Assembly (NCBI RefSeq): GCF_029490015.1
Contig: NZ_CP120468.1
Span: 744,001-808,000, forward strand
DNA: 64,000 bases
Origin: Halobaculum limi
GTDB taxonomy: Archaea > Halobacteriota > Halobacteria > Halobacteriales > Haloferacaceae
Reading direction: 5' to 3'
Part shown: in pieces, positions 26,963 to 39,146 of the stretch
Layout: every line of letters begins with the position of its first letter
How positions within the stretch are numbered: position 1 is the first letter of the stretch
Program-made: the position numbers and the translations under genes
Notes under the pieces: model-generated
Told to the model about the DNA's origin: nothing
Seen by the model: only the letters and a program-made list of their open reading frames with translations
The model's database searches: none

Positions 26963-29152
26963 TCAGAACGCGAAGTCTGCGTCGTCGCCGTCGGCGTCCC
27001 AGTCCCAGTGATCCGGAGTCAGCCGCGTCGACGACCGCCGGACGCTCTCGGCGTCGAGACGCTCGGCGTACGCGAAGCCGTACGTCGGTGGATCGTACTC
27101 GCCGGGGTCGACCAGCGACTCGTTCTTGCGGAAGCGTCGGGCGACGAGAAGGACGGGCGTGCCGCCGGCGGCGACGCCATCCACCTCGCGCAGTTCCTCC
27201 AGTCGGTACCACTGCGGCAGGCGCTCGCGCAGGCGGGTCCCGAAGCGGGTGTCGCGGAACCGGCCCGCCACGCGGAGCGCGAGCGTGCCGTTCTCCGCCA
27301 GCCACTCGCTCGCCCGCTCAACGTACAGCGCGGAGGTGTCGTAGGTGTAGTGGGCCGTCTCGTAGTCGGCGTACGACTCGCTCAGCGGCCCCTCGGCTAC
27401 GTCGCGCCGGAGCGTCGTCGGCGGTGCGCCGACCACGAAGCCGTAGTCATCGCGGGCGAGTGGCTCCGGGTCGTGGCTCCGAACGAGCGGGTCGGTACAG
27501 TACACGGGCAGCGACGCCAGCGTGTAGTCGCCGTCCTCCCACCGCGCGTCGCGGTAGTCGCCGAGCAGTCGGAGGAGCAGGCGCGTCTCCGTCACGCGAC
27601 ACGCCAGCGGGTCGGGACTCGCGCCGGTCAGTCGCTCGTGAACGGCCCGAAGCCGCTCGCTCGGGTCTGCGTCGGCCAGTCGCTCGCGCAGACGGTCGGT
27701 GGCCGCGAGTAGGTATCGCCCGTCTCCGACGGCAGGGTCCAACAGGTCTGCGTCGGCGGCGTCGATGTCGGCGTCGGCTGTGTAGCCCGCGCTGTCGAGG
27801 AGTGCCGTGGGGAGGGGGTCGTCGTCACTGCCGTCGGCGTCGCTCGCGCCCGCTACGTCGAGGCCGGGCGGGTCGACGACCGCGAGCAGTCGGTCGTAGG
27901 CGGCGGCCGCTCGCTCGGGGTCGGCGTCGAACGAGAAGTGGTCCAGATACCACACCGTCCGCGAGAGCGCCTCGGCCACGCCCTCGTCGTCGAGTGCCCA
28001 CTCGGCGAGGTCCGGGGCACGGCGGTCGTACACCGCCGTAACTCGCTCGCGGGCCAACGTCAGCAAGTCACCCGCGTCGCGGTCGACGCCCAGTTGCTCG
28101 GCGGCCGACTCGAACCGCTCGACGGCGTCGCCGGTGAGCGTCTCGTCGAGTAGGTCTGCACCCGACAGCGCCCGGACGACGAGCACCTCCTCTACCAACT
28201 GGAACGCGACGACGCGGGCGAACGCACGGCGGTTCTCCGACGGCGTGAAGCCGGTGCGCCCGGCCCCGCGGACCCACGTCCCGTACGCGGCTCTGAGGGT
28301 TCGTGCGTCGACGTGTACACGCTCGTGGGCTAGCAGTCGCCGTCGCGCGGGACCGGTGTCCGTCTCGTCGCCGTCGCCACGACGGGCGGCCGCGACCTCG
28401 TCGCGCAGTTCCTCGGCGCGGTCGTCGAACCCCGAAATCTCCTCGGCGAGACGTTCCTGTGTGTCGGCGACGGCGGGTGTGAGCAGGTCGGTGACACAGT
28501 CTCGGAGCGTCCCCACCAGTGTCTCCAACCCGTCGTCGTCGGCGACGGTCCGACGCTCGGGCGTGTCGAACGTCTCGTAGCGGTCGGCCGCCGACAGGTC
28601 CACCGCGCGCAACGCCGTGAGTTTCGCGACGGCGATCTGTTGACCGGGCCGGAGCGTCTGCGAGAGCGGTCCCTCCCGCCCGGCGGCGATGACCTCGGCC
28701 ATCGGTATCTCCGTGTGTAGCGTCGCGTCGACGCCGGCGACAGACCGAACGTCTTCGGCCTCCGCGGCCTCTGCGGCGGCCTCTGCGCCCAGTCGCTCGA
28801 ACACGAGCAGGCGGTCGACGCCGCCCGCGACGACGTACTGGACGTACGGCGCATCGGCGGCGGCCTCGAACGCCGCGACGACCGCTGCGCCAACGTCTGT
28901 CTCGCCGCGCCCGGCCGCCGCGAACGTGACCACGACCGCGCCGTCGTCGCCGCGAAAACGGACCACTCGCTCGTCGACTTCGTAGGCGTCGGCGTCGTAG
29001 CCGAGGACGTCACCGAACAGCGTCTCCGACAGCGCGGCCGCTACCGCGGGTACATCTGCGTCGCCGTCGAGCGCCGCCTCTCCTCGGTCGACGGCCTCGA
29101 CGGCACGTTCGACGAACCCCTCTCCGTACGCTCCGCGTGATCGTCTCGACAT
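26963..29152 (-). CDS. DNA methylase-like protein with degenerate catalytic motif
   Basis: 729 residues. The order of parts resembles an Eco57I/type IIG-like N6-adenine methylase: an N-terminal possible nuclease-type region, a long helical part, then motif I as LLDPAVGDGRYLLAATDRL (about residue 485). Where the catalytic (N/D)PP(Y/F) should be, the chain reads FVVGAPPTTL, so both the amide/acid and aromatic residues are missing. A possible TRD region follows with many Arg and Tyr. The protein may bind DNA or SAM without methylating. ATG 29152 starts MSRRSRGAYGEGFVERAVEAV. It lies upstream of mutS in the same direction, separated by about 80 bases. Confidence 0.72.
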   Translation of the reverse strand: MSRRSRGAYGEGFVERAVEAVDRGEAALDGDADVPAVAAALSETLFGDVLGYDADAYEVDERVVRFRGDDGAVVVTFAAAGRGETDVGAAVVAAFEAAADAPYVQYVVAGGVDRLLVFERLGAEAAAEAAEAEDVRSVAGVDATLHTEIPMAEVIAAGREGPLSQTLRPGQQIAVAKLTALRAVDLSAADRYETFDTPERRTVADDDGLETLVGTLRDCVTDLLTPAVADTQERLAEEISGFDDRAEELRDEVAAARRGDGDETDTGPARRRLLAHERVHVDARTLRAAYGTWVRGAGRTGFTPSENRRAFARVVAFQLVEEVLVVRALSGADLLDETLTGDAVERFESAAEQLGVDRDAGDLLTLARERVTAVYDRRAPDLAEWALDDEGVAEALSRTVWYLDHFSFDADPERAAAAYDRLLAVVDPPGLDVAGASDADGSDDDPLPTALLDSAGYTADADIDAADADLLDPAVGDGRYLLAATDRLRERLADADPSERLRAVHERLTGASPDPLACRVTETRLLLRLLGDYRDARWEDGDYTLASLPVYCTDPLVRSHDPEPLARDDYGFVVGAPPTTLRRDVAEGPLSESYADYETAHYTYDTSALYVERASEWLAENGTLALRVAGRFRDTRFGTRLRERLPQWYRLEELREVDGVAAGGTPVLLVARRFRKNESLVDPGEYDPPTYGFAYAERLDAESVRRSSTRLTPDHWDWDADGDDADFAF

Positions 29153-29498
29153 TGCTCGTCTCGAATCGGGTATCTGTCCCGATGGGAGGTACGTAACCCT
29201 TTCTCCGTCGTGCGGTCTACCAGTTGTGCGGCTGACACGCTCGGCCGCCGCCGCGCCGCCAACGGCCGCACGTTCCACCCGAAACCAACGGGTTCGCTCC
29301 GGAGGCGTCTATATCGGCGACGAGCGTCCGGTAGCGATCTGGAGACGGTGTTCGTCGCGCCACGTTCGCGCGCGGTTCGGTGTGTGAAGTGACCACGGGC
29401 GGCAGAGTTAGGTCCGTCGGGTTCGTGACGTGGGTTGTGAACGACACCCAGACAGCCCGCTGCCGGGTGTATTCTCTCGCCTGCGGGGTGTGGCACGC
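29153..29498. other. Divergent intergenic region
   Basis: 346 bases between the methylase-like gene (leftward) and the MoxR gene (rightward). A GGGTTACGT box on the minus strand near 29190 could serve the left gene. The right part shows CGGGTGTATTCTCTC about 30 bases before the chosen GTG. No tRNA or convincing small gene is seen in either strand. Confidence 0.45.
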
Positions 29499-30494
29499 GT
29501 GAGCGACGCCGAAACCGAGGCCGAATCCGACGTCGACGCGGAGGCGGAGGCCGTCTCCGAGGACCGCACGCCGTTGCCCGTCGGCGAGGCCTCCGACCTC
29601 GTCGACCGCGTCGCCGACAACGTCGCGACGGTCATCGTCGGCAACGACGCCGCCGTCGAGCACATCCTCGTGACGGTACTCGCCCGCGGCCACCTCCTGC
29701 TGGAAGACGTCCCCGGCGTCGGCAAGACGATGCTGGCGCGGTCGCTCGCGAAGTCCGTCGACTGCGAGTTCAAGCGCGTCCAGTTCACGCCCGACCTCCT
29801 GCCGTCGGACGTGACCGGCATCAACGTGTACAACCAGAAGTCCGGCGAGTTCGAGTTCAGACCCGGTCCCGTCTTCGCGAACATCGTCCTCGGCGACGAG
29901 ATCAACCGTGCGCCGCCGAAGACCCAGTCGGCCCTGTTGGAGGCGATGGAGGAGCAACAGGTAACCGTCGACGGCGTCACCAGAGAACTTCCGAACCCCT
30001 TCACCGTCATCGCGACCCAGAACGACGTGGAACCGGGGCGGACGTACGAACTCCCTCTCGCAGAGATCGACCGCTTCATGAAGAAACTCCGCTTGGGCTA
30101 CCCCGACCACGCCGACGAGTCGGAGATGCTCGCCCGCACCGCCGGTGAACACCCCATCGAGTCGTTGGAGGCGGTGGCGACCACCGAGGAACTGCGGCGC
30201 GCCCGCGAGACTGTCGGCGAGGTGGCCGTCTCCGAACCCGTCCGCGACTACGTCACCGACCTCGCCACCTACACCCGCGAACACGCCCAACTCGGCGTCA
30301 GCCCCCGCGGCAGCATCGCCCTCGTGCGCGCCTCACAGGCCCGCGCCGTCCTCGAAGGTCGCGACTACGTCGTCCCCGACGACGTGCAGACGGAGGTCGC
30401 CTCCGTGTTCGCCCACCGTGTGCGCCCCCGCACCGGGAGCGAGTCCGGCCTCGACGTGGTCGAAGACGCCCTCTCGTCGGTGACAGTCGAGTAG
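29499..30494 (+). CDS. MoxR-family AAA ATPase
   Basis: 331 residues from the GTG at 29499. After an acidic N terminus, MoxR features appear: GHLLLEDVPGVGKTMLARSLA (Walker A), FANIVLGDEINRAPPKTQSALLEAMEE (Walker B), TVIATQNDVEPGRTYELP (sensor 1) and SPRGSIALVRASQA (sensor 2). MoxR ATPases act as chaperones that insert cofactors or mature partner proteins. With the two following genes it forms the widespread MoxR/DUF58/transglutaminase operon, spaced 2 bases from the DUF58 gene. An upstream in-frame GTG (29430) would add unlikely sequence. Confidence 0.93.
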   Translation: MSDAETEAESDVDAEAEAVSEDRTPLPVGEASDLVDRVADNVATVIVGNDAAVEHILVTVLARGHLLLEDVPGVGKTMLARSLAKSVDCEFKRVQFTPDLLPSDVTGINVYNQKSGEFEFRPGPVFANIVLGDEINRAPPKTQSALLEAMEEQQVTVDGVTRELPNPFTVIATQNDVEPGRTYELPLAEIDRFMKKLRLGYPDHADESEMLARTAGEHPIESLEAVATTEELRRARETVGEVAVSEPVRDYVTDLATYTREHAQLGVSPRGSIALVRASQARAVLEGRDYVVPDDVQTEVASVFAHRVRPRTGSESGLDVVEDALSSVTVE

Positions 30495-30496
30495 TT

Positions 30497-31569
30497 ATGC
30501 GGCTCACGCGACGCGGAAAAGCCGTCGTCGGCGTCGTCGTCGTTGCGATGCTATCGGGTATCGCCTACGGCCCCCGCTCGCTCAACGCCGCGGTCGTCCC
30601 CGCACTCGTCGCCCTCACGGCAGCGTACCTCCAACTCCGCTGGGCGGACCCACCGGTCGCCCGCCGGGAGGTTCCCCCGGACGACCACGTCGGCCGCACG
30701 TACACGACGCGGCTGCTCTTCGGCGACCGCGACGGTCCTCGACCGGACCCCGACGAGGGGATGGAGCGGCCCTTCCGCGGCCGCGTCCGCGAACAGGTCG
30801 AGGACGGCGTCACCGCCGACCGCCTCGTCTTCGAGACGGTCGTCGGCGCGGCCCCTATTGAGTACGACCTCACCTATGAGGCGCGCGGTCGCCACCGCCT
30901 CGGCCCCGCCGAGGTGACCGCCCGCGACGTCCTCGGCCTCGCAGAGACGGACCTGTCTACCTCGGAGACCGCGGAGGTGCTCGTCTACCCCGAAGTGCAC
31001 GCTATCGCGGGGTGGGCCCGCAGAGACCTTCGATCCCTGCACGAGACGGGCATCCACGAGGAGCGCCGCGAGTTCGACCGCCTCCGTGAGTACGCCCCCG
31101 GCGATTCACTGCGCGACGTCCACTGGAAGTCGACGGCCAAGCGCGACGACCTCATCGTGAAGGAGTTCTCCGCGGAGGCGCAGACGGAAGCCGTCTCCAT
31201 CGCCGCCGGTGCCGCCGCCGCACCCGGCGCGGCCGACGGGATGGCCGAGACGACCGCGAGTCTCGCGCTCGCACTCGTCGAAGACGGCGTGCCCGTGGAC
31301 GTTCGCCTGCCGGACGGGACGCTCGCGGTCGGCCCCGAACGCGGGAGTCAGGTGCGGATGCTCGAACGCCTCGCGGTGATCGGTCCCGGCCGTGTCGCCT
31401 CCGACGACGCCGACATCACGGTGTACGGCGAGGCCGACGGCGTCGCCGTCACGGTCGGCGAACGCGAGATGCGCTTCGAGGAGTTCCGCGACGACCGCCC
31501 GGCGACGTACGGGGTCTCCCGACCCGACCCCCGCGCCGAGCGTGAAGATGAGACGCGGGAGGTGACCGT

Positions 31570-31573
<4 letters not shown>
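30497..31573 (+). CDS. DUF58 domain protein
   Basis: 358 residues. Two adjacent membrane segments near the N terminus (VVGVVVVAMLSGIAY and NAAVVPALVALTAAYLQL) precede a cytoplasmic or extracellular region with the DUF58 signature REFDRLREYAPGDSLRDVHWKSTAKRDDLIVKEF. DUF58 proteins contain a vWA-like fold and regularly accompany MoxR ATPases, presumably as clients. The stop overlaps the transglutaminase gene by ATGA. The function in haloarchaea is unknown. Confidence 0.92.
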
Positions 31574-34315
<2,742 letters not shown>

Positions 34316-34473
34316 CCTCCGGACCGACCTAACACCGCCGTCGAGTCGACTGCAGTCTTTTTGTTTTCTCACTCGTCCAGCGGCGCGCCCGCCAATGCCC
34401 TGCGAGCGGCGCACATCACAACCACGTGATACTCACCGACAATGGCTATACGTGGGCGTGCGAAGCCCACACA

Positions 34474-36567
34474 ATGCGTCAGCGAGCCCTCCTGGTCGCC
34501 GTGCTCGTCTGTCTGGTCGTCGCCCCCGTCGCGCACGCCACCCCGCTCGCTCCCGTCGGCGGGCACGAGACGACGGTCGCCGCCGCCTCGCCCGCAGGCG
34601 CCCCCTTCTCGTCGGACACCGGCGCGATTTCCGACGACGACATCCGACTCACGACGACGCTCGCGTTGACGCCCGCACAACCGGGCGCGGTGGCGGTCAC
34701 GCTCCGCTTCGAGGTTCCCGACTCCGTCGTCGACCTCGAGACGACGCTCACGACGCGTGCCGAAGCCGTCTCGACGGAGGGCTTCACCGCGACGGGCGAC
34801 GGCACCTACGAGTGGGACGGCGACACGGCTACCGCGACGATTAGCTACACGCTCCCGGCGAACCGAACGACGACCACCGGCCGACTCCACCCTACCCTCG
34901 AAGACGCACCCCCCTCGCGGGCGGCCGCCGAGGCGGGCGAGGGTTACCTGTTCGTCGACACGGGGCCGTGGGCGCTCGTAGCGACGCCGAGTCCGAGCGT
35001 CGCGTGGCGCTATCGCGGCGACCGCGTCGACCTCCAGCGAACGGCCACGACAGACGGGCCGGGCGCGGTCGGGGGTCGCGTCGCGTTCCTCGGCGAACAC
35101 ACGGTCAGCGAGCGAACCGACCACGGACAGACGCTTCGACTCGTCGTCCCGGCCGCGGCAAAAGAGCAACTGACCGTCTCGCAGTCGGCTATCCTCTCTT
35201 CGCTCGCGTCCGCGTCGGCGTCGCTTCGCGTCGGCGACCGCGACGAGACGGTGTTCCTCGTCGCCGCGCCGACGGGCGTCGACTGGGCGGTTCGCGGCCT
35301 CCAGACGGCCGACGCCGACGCGTGGGTTCGCGCCGACGAACCCCTCGACGACGCCCAGAGTCCGTGGCTCCACGAGTACGTCCACACCCGACAGGCGTTC
35401 ACGCCGACCGCCGAAACGGAGTGGATCATCGAGGGAGCGGCCGACTACTACGCCGCGCTGTTGGCGCTCCAACAGGAGCGCATCGACTTCGCGGCGTTCG
35501 CGCGCCACCTCGAACAGGGTGCGCGCGCCCCGTACGACGACGACGTGCTCGCAGACCAGTCGACGTGGACGGTGGGCACGCCGTACCGCAAGGGGTCGCT
35601 CGTCGCGGGCGACCTCGACCGCCGCATCCGACTCGCGGGCGACGGTGCGACGTTCGCAACCGTGGTGCGTCGACTGAACGCCGAAGACGGGCCGGTGTCG
35701 GGCGAGCGGTTCCTCTCGCTCGTCTCGGCCGCCGGCGGCGACGCGACCGGCGACGCCGCCCGCCGGTTCACACGCACGGAGGCCGCCCCCCAGATGTGGT
35801 CGGCCGACGCCCACGAAGCGGCGTTCGACGCGGCCGTCGCTCGCGTGTCGGTCACGGCTCCCTCGCGCGTCACGACGGCAGGCCCGTACCGCAACACGAC
35901 GCTCGCGACGCCGGCGACGCTGGCAGTCGGCGAGACGCTGACCGTCCCGGTCGACGTCGCGAACACCGGCGCCGCCACCGGCGACTACCGCGTGGCGCTC
36001 GCGGTCGACGGGCGAACGGTCTCGACCGCCAACGGGTCGATCCCACCGGGTGCGAACACGACCGAACGGCTGTCGTGGGTGCCCGAAACCGCCGGAACGC
36101 ACACGATGACGATCCGTGATCGAACGTACGAGATACGAGTGCGCGACCCGGTCGAACCGACCATCTCCTCGTTGACGGTGAATCGAACGCGCGTCACCGC
36201 TGGCGAGCGCGTGTTACTCACGGCGTCGGTGGCCGCACCGGGCGACGTGCCCGCCGAAGGAGTCGTCGCTGTCGCCGTCGACGGCCAACGCACGAGTAGT
36301 CAGCGCGTCCGGGTCGCGCCCGGCGAGTCGGTGACGCTCCGGGTGCCCATCGACCTCGACGGGCCGGGCGAGCGTACCCTCTCAGTCGGTGACGCGCGGG
36401 TGTCACTGACGGTCGAGCGACCGGCGGCCGCCGACGTGGTCGCCGACTCGGCCGCGCAGTTGACCGAGGTTCCGGTCGGCGGATTCGGCGTCGTCGTCGC
36501 GGCGGCGGCGCTACTGGCGGCGGCGGCGCTCGCGGTCGGACGTGGCCGTCGCGGGCGCTCTCGCTAA
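34474..36567 (+). CDS. Membrane-anchored HExxH metallopeptidase-like protein with CARDB-like domains
   Basis: 697 residues. MRQRALLVAVLVCLVVAPVAHA is a Sec signal. A peptidase-like core carries HEYVH at residues 300 to 304 and a downstream glutamate (about 320) in EGAADYYA, the arrangement of gluzincin zinc peptidases. Ig-like CARDB repeats follow (VPVDVANTGAATGDYRVALAVDG; VLLTASVAAPGDVPAEGVVAVAVDG). A final hydrophobic helix and an Arg-rich tail (GRGRRGRSR) anchor it with the bulk outside. The start at ATG 34474 gives the complete signal peptide. Substrate unknown. Confidence 0.85.
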   Translation: MRQRALLVAVLVCLVVAPVAHATPLAPVGGHETTVAAASPAGAPFSSDTGAISDDDIRLTTTLALTPAQPGAVAVTLRFEVPDSVVDLETTLTTRAEAVSTEGFTATGDGTYEWDGDTATATISYTLPANRTTTTGRLHPTLEDAPPSRAAAEAGEGYLFVDTGPWALVATPSPSVAWRYRGDRVDLQRTATTDGPGAVGGRVAFLGEHTVSERTDHGQTLRLVVPAAAKEQLTVSQSAILSSLASASASLRVGDRDETVFLVAAPTGVDWAVRGLQTADADAWVRADEPLDDAQSPWLHEYVHTRQAFTPTAETEWIIEGAADYYAALLALQQERIDFAAFARHLEQGARAPYDDDVLADQSTWTVGTPYRKGSLVAGDLDRRIRLAGDGATFATVVRRLNAEDGPVSGERFLSLVSAAGGDATGDAARRFTRTEAAPQMWSADAHEAAFDAAVARVSVTAPSRVTTAGPYRNTTLATPATLAVGETLTVPVDVANTGAATGDYRVALAVDGRTVSTANGSIPPGANTTERLSWVPETAGTHTMTIRDRTYEIRVRDPVEPTISSLTVNRTRVTAGERVLLTASVAAPGDVPAEGVVAVAVDGQRTSSQRVRVAPGESVTLRVPIDLDGPGERTLSVGDARVSLTVERPAAADVVADSAAQLTEVPVGGFGVVVAAAALLAAAALAVGRGRRGRSR

Positions 36568-36573
36568 ACGTCG

Positions 36574-36945
36574 CTAGAAGGGCGACTGCGGTCCTTCGTC
36601 GGCGTCATTCGACTCACTCGTCTCGCTCGCGCCGGATTCGAGGTCGCCGCCCCACGCTTCGAGGCCGCCGGCCATACTCTCGACGCGCGCGTCGGTCGTC
36701 CCCTCGAACGACTTGATGAGGTTCGCGGCCTGCACGCTCGCTTTCCCGTGCGGGCAGACGGTGACGATGCGGTCGCTCCCCGAGAGCGTCGCCACGCGAC
36801 TCGGCAACTGCTGGAACGGGACGTTCTCCGAACCGGGAATGTGACCGCGGGCGTACGCCCCCGGCGAACGAATGTCGACGACGCGGACATCTGCGTCCGC
36901 CGCGAGCAGTTGTTCGACCTCTTCCGGGGTGATCTCTCCGTCCAT
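36574..36945 (-). CDS. Rhodanese-like sulfurtransferase domain protein
   Basis: 123 residues. A single rhodanese domain with the family start EVEQLLAADADVRVVDIRSPGAYARGHIPGSENVPF. The active-site Cys64 is in TVCPHGKAS. Such proteins carry sulfur as a persulfide for tRNA thiolation or detoxification. A disordered, Ser/Glu-rich tail follows residue 100. ATG 36945 is supported by a GGGCTTTTGG box about 28 bases upstream. Confidence 0.92.
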   Translation of the reverse strand: MDGEITPEEVEQLLAADADVRVVDIRSPGAYARGHIPGSENVPFQQLPSRVATLSGSDRIVTVCPHGKASVQAANLIKSFEGTTDARVESMAGGLEAWGGDLESGASETSESNDADEGPQSPF

Positions 36946-36968
36946 GGTCGTGGGGTGCCGGTGGCGGA

Positions 36969-36980
36969 CCAAAAGCCCTC
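36969..36980 (-). promoter_or_regulatory. CTTTT-type promoter of the rhodanese gene
   Basis: Minus strand GAGGGCTTTTGG, 24 to 35 bases before the ATG at 36945, same box type as elsewhere in this chromosome. Confidence 0.45.
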
Positions 36981-37040
36981 CGTAGCCGGAGACCACCGCA
37001 CACGACCGAGTCGGCGTCGTGCGGGCCGCCTGCCCGCCGG

Positions 37041-37631
37041 CTACAACAGGCCTTCTTCGCGGGCCAACAGCACGCCTTCCAGCGTCGCGTCGTTCGTCGG
37101 CGGCGACCGGATCACGTCCAGCGCCTCCTCGATGGGAACGCTTCGGGGAATCAGGTACTCGTTGTCGTCGAGTTCCTGGCCGACTGGCTCTAATCCCTCT
37201 GCGAAGACGAATCCGCGGGTGTGGCGGAGCAGCCCCGTCGTACACTGCACTTCTCCGAGCAGCGAGACGCCCGCGGCCTCGAAGCCGGTCTCCTCGCGGA
37301 GTTCTCGGCGCCCCGCCTCGGTGTACGACTCACCCTCGTCGACGATGCCGGCTGGCAGTTCCAGTTGCGTGTTTCGGACGGTCGGGCGGTACTGCTCGAC
37401 CATCAACAGGCTGTCCTCCGCCCGAGCGACGACGACCACCGCTGTCGCCAACTCCGACCAGTAGTACTTCTTGGTCGACCCGTCGGGGTGTTCGACCAGG
37501 TCGTAGCCGGCGGTCTGCCAGCCAGTCTCGTACTCGACGACAGATTCGAGTACGGGCCACTCGGGGTCGCCCGGCCAGTCGTGTCGTCGTCCGTCGTCGA
37601 AGTCGGGTTCGTCTGAATCCCAGGAACTCAC
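37041..37631 (-). CDS. Nudix hydrolase (ADP-ribose pyrophosphatase-like)
   Basis: 196 residues. Complete Nudix box GIVDEGESYTEAGRRELREETGF. The N-terminal half (WPVLESVVEYETGWQTAGYDLVEHPDGS) and VVARAEDSLLMVEQYRPTVRNTQLELPAGI resemble the ADP-ribose pyrophosphatase branch, which recycles ADP-ribose to AMP and ribose 5-phosphate. The start overlaps the stop of the upstream membrane gene by 4 bases. The substrate is inferred from the subfamily. Confidence 0.88.
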   Translation of the reverse strand: MSSWDSDEPDFDDGRRHDWPGDPEWPVLESVVEYETGWQTAGYDLVEHPDGSTKKYYWSELATAVVVVARAEDSLLMVEQYRPTVRNTQLELPAGIVDEGESYTEAGRRELREETGFEAAGVSLLGEVQCTTGLLRHTRGFVFAEGLEPVGQELDDNEYLIPRSVPIEEALDVIRSPPTNDATLEGVLLAREEGLL

Positions 37632-38026
37632 GGTTGCTCGACCGTAACGCGGTAGCGCGTATCGTTGTACCGGACGAAGACGGCGTCGCCGTCGACGGCT
37701 CCCTCGGGCGCGAACTCACGGAACGTGGCGAACTCGTCGAACGGCGAGTGCGTGAACTCCTCTTTGATGCCGAATCGTCCACGCTGATACGGATCCGAGC
37801 GGCCGTCGCTCGACCCGACGGCGGCGAAGAAGTACTGGAAGCGCCGTTCGGCGATGCCGCCCTCGCTCGCGTTCAGGGTGTAGGCTGGACCGTCGGCCGC
37901 GGCCGGCGAGACGGTGAGGTAGTAGGGGTCGCCCGCCCCGAGATACGACGGGAGGGCACCGAGTGCGAGGAGGGCGACGACGACCAAGAGGAGGCCGACG
38001 AGGAACTTCCGCGTGACCGAGCGCAT
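37628..38026 (-). CDS. Membrane-anchored protein of unknown function
   Basis: 132 residues. One N-terminal membrane helix (KFLVGLLLVVVALLALGAL), then about 100 extracytoplasmic residues with beta-rich segments (DPYYLTVSPAAADGPAYTLNA, DAVFVRYNDTRYRVTVEQP). No family recognised. ATG 38026 places the helix at the start; the longer frame adds non-family sequence. Coupled to the Nudix gene by an ATGA overlap. Confidence 0.8.
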   Translation of the reverse strand: MRSVTRKFLVGLLLVVVALLALGALPSYLGAGDPYYLTVSPAAADGPAYTLNASEGGIAERRFQYFFAAVGSSDGRSDPYQRGRFGIKEEFTHSPFDEFATFREFAPEGAVDGDAVFVRYNDTRYRVTVEQP

Positions 38027-38057
38027 ACCCACAGTAGGGTCCGGTCGCGCAAACCCG

Positions 38058-38546
38058 TTATGCCTCGTCGGTGTCGCGTGTGTCGTCGGGACCGTCGTCT
38101 GCGTCTGCTCCGTCACCCTCGCCGTCGAGGTGCTGGCGATACACCAGTCCGAACGCTCGCCGTCGGAGGGTGCCAAGCGCCGCTTCGCGTTCGGCCTGCC
38201 ACGTCGCCGCGACGACGACGCCTGCGAACGGCACGGCGTGCCAGACGACGTTGTCGACGTTTTCGCTCCCGGCCATATCAGATTCGTACTCCGGGTTGTC
38301 GTCGAGCCACGACTCGTACTCGTCGCTCGTGCCGACGTGAACCCGCAGTAGCGACGCGAACAGTGCGTCGCGAACCGTCTCGATGACCTCGCCGGTCACG
38401 CGGTCGCTGTACTCCTCGCGGTCGAACTCCATCGCCTTCGCCGCCTCACGGACGGCCACCTTCGCCGCGGGCACGAGCGTCTCGTACTCCTCGCGGGCGG
38501 CCGCCGGTGTCTCCGGCGCGAGCGTTCCTTCGGTGTCCATACTCAC
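38058..38546 (-). CDS. DUF5809 family protein
   Basis: 162 residues. Helical, acidic protein with the conserved block EVIETVRDALFASLLRVHVGTSDEYESWLD and DNVVWHAVPFAGVVVAATWQAEREAAL of the haloarchaeal DUF5809 family. An Asp-rich tail ends it. Two Mets are possible (38546 or 38540). It precedes a DUF5810 gene, a pair that is often adjacent in haloarchaea; function unknown. Confidence 0.82.
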   Translation of the reverse strand: MSMDTEGTLAPETPAAAREEYETLVPAAKVAVREAAKAMEFDREEYSDRVTGEVIETVRDALFASLLRVHVGTSDEYESWLDDNPEYESDMAGSENVDNVVWHAVPFAGVVVAATWQAEREAALGTLRRRAFGLVYRQHLDGEGDGADADDGPDDTRDTDEA

Positions 38547-38599
38547 GAATCGTGCGTCGCTTCAAAGAGTCGTTCCCTTCTGGAACGGGCCGCAGTCGG

Positions 38600-39097
38600 T
38601 CACTCTTCGCCGTCGTCGTCCGCTGTCGCGTCCGTGCGCTCGCCGTCTTCGTCGTCTCCCTCGCCGGTACCAGAGCCGTCGGCCTCGGACTCGTCTGTCT
38701 CCTCGCGGAGGCCGTACATCTCTTCGGTCAGTTCCTGCGCGTCCTCCAGCACGGACTGAACCGCCTCGTCGGTCACGGCCTCCGCGACGCCGCCGATGCC
38801 GCCTTGCTGTCCAACGTCTGGACGGCCCGGGTCGGCGTGTGCGTCTTCGCCGTGTGCGTGGTCGTGTGCGTGTCCCCCAGTCGTGTCCTCGAACACCTCG
38901 TCGTACTCGGCTTCCTCGGCGTAGTCGGTCACGACCGCTGCGAGGTCTGCGGGCGTCCGGTCGTCCCAGTCGTCGACGTGGTCGTCGAGCCACGACTCGT
39001 GGTCGTCGCTGCGGAGCATCGCCGTGAACGCGAGGTGATTCGCCAGATGCTCGCCGTCTCGTTGCGGCGTCGCACACACTGGACACGCGTATCCCAT
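38600..39097 (-). CDS. DUF5810 family zinc-finger-like protein
   Basis: 165 residues. Begins MGYACPVCATPQRDGEHLANHLAFTAMLRSDDHESWLDDHV: a C-x2-C plus H-x3-H finger at the N terminus. A His/Asp segment (GGHAHDHAHGEDAHAD) in the middle and an acidic tail follow. This matches the haloarchaeal DUF5810 family. ATG 39097 is the only start that puts the finger at the N terminus. Possible nucleic-acid or metal binding, no more can be said. Confidence 0.82.
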   Translation of the reverse strand: MGYACPVCATPQRDGEHLANHLAFTAMLRSDDHESWLDDHVDDWDDRTPADLAAVVTDYAEEAEYDEVFEDTTGGHAHDHAHGEDAHADPGRPDVGQQGGIGGVAEAVTDEAVQSVLEDAQELTEEMYGLREETDESEADGSGTGEGDDEDGERTDATADDDGEE

Positions 39098-39146
39098 ACC
39101 CAGTCGTCGGCGACCGAGACGCAAAAACCTCCCTCGTCGGCGCGGA

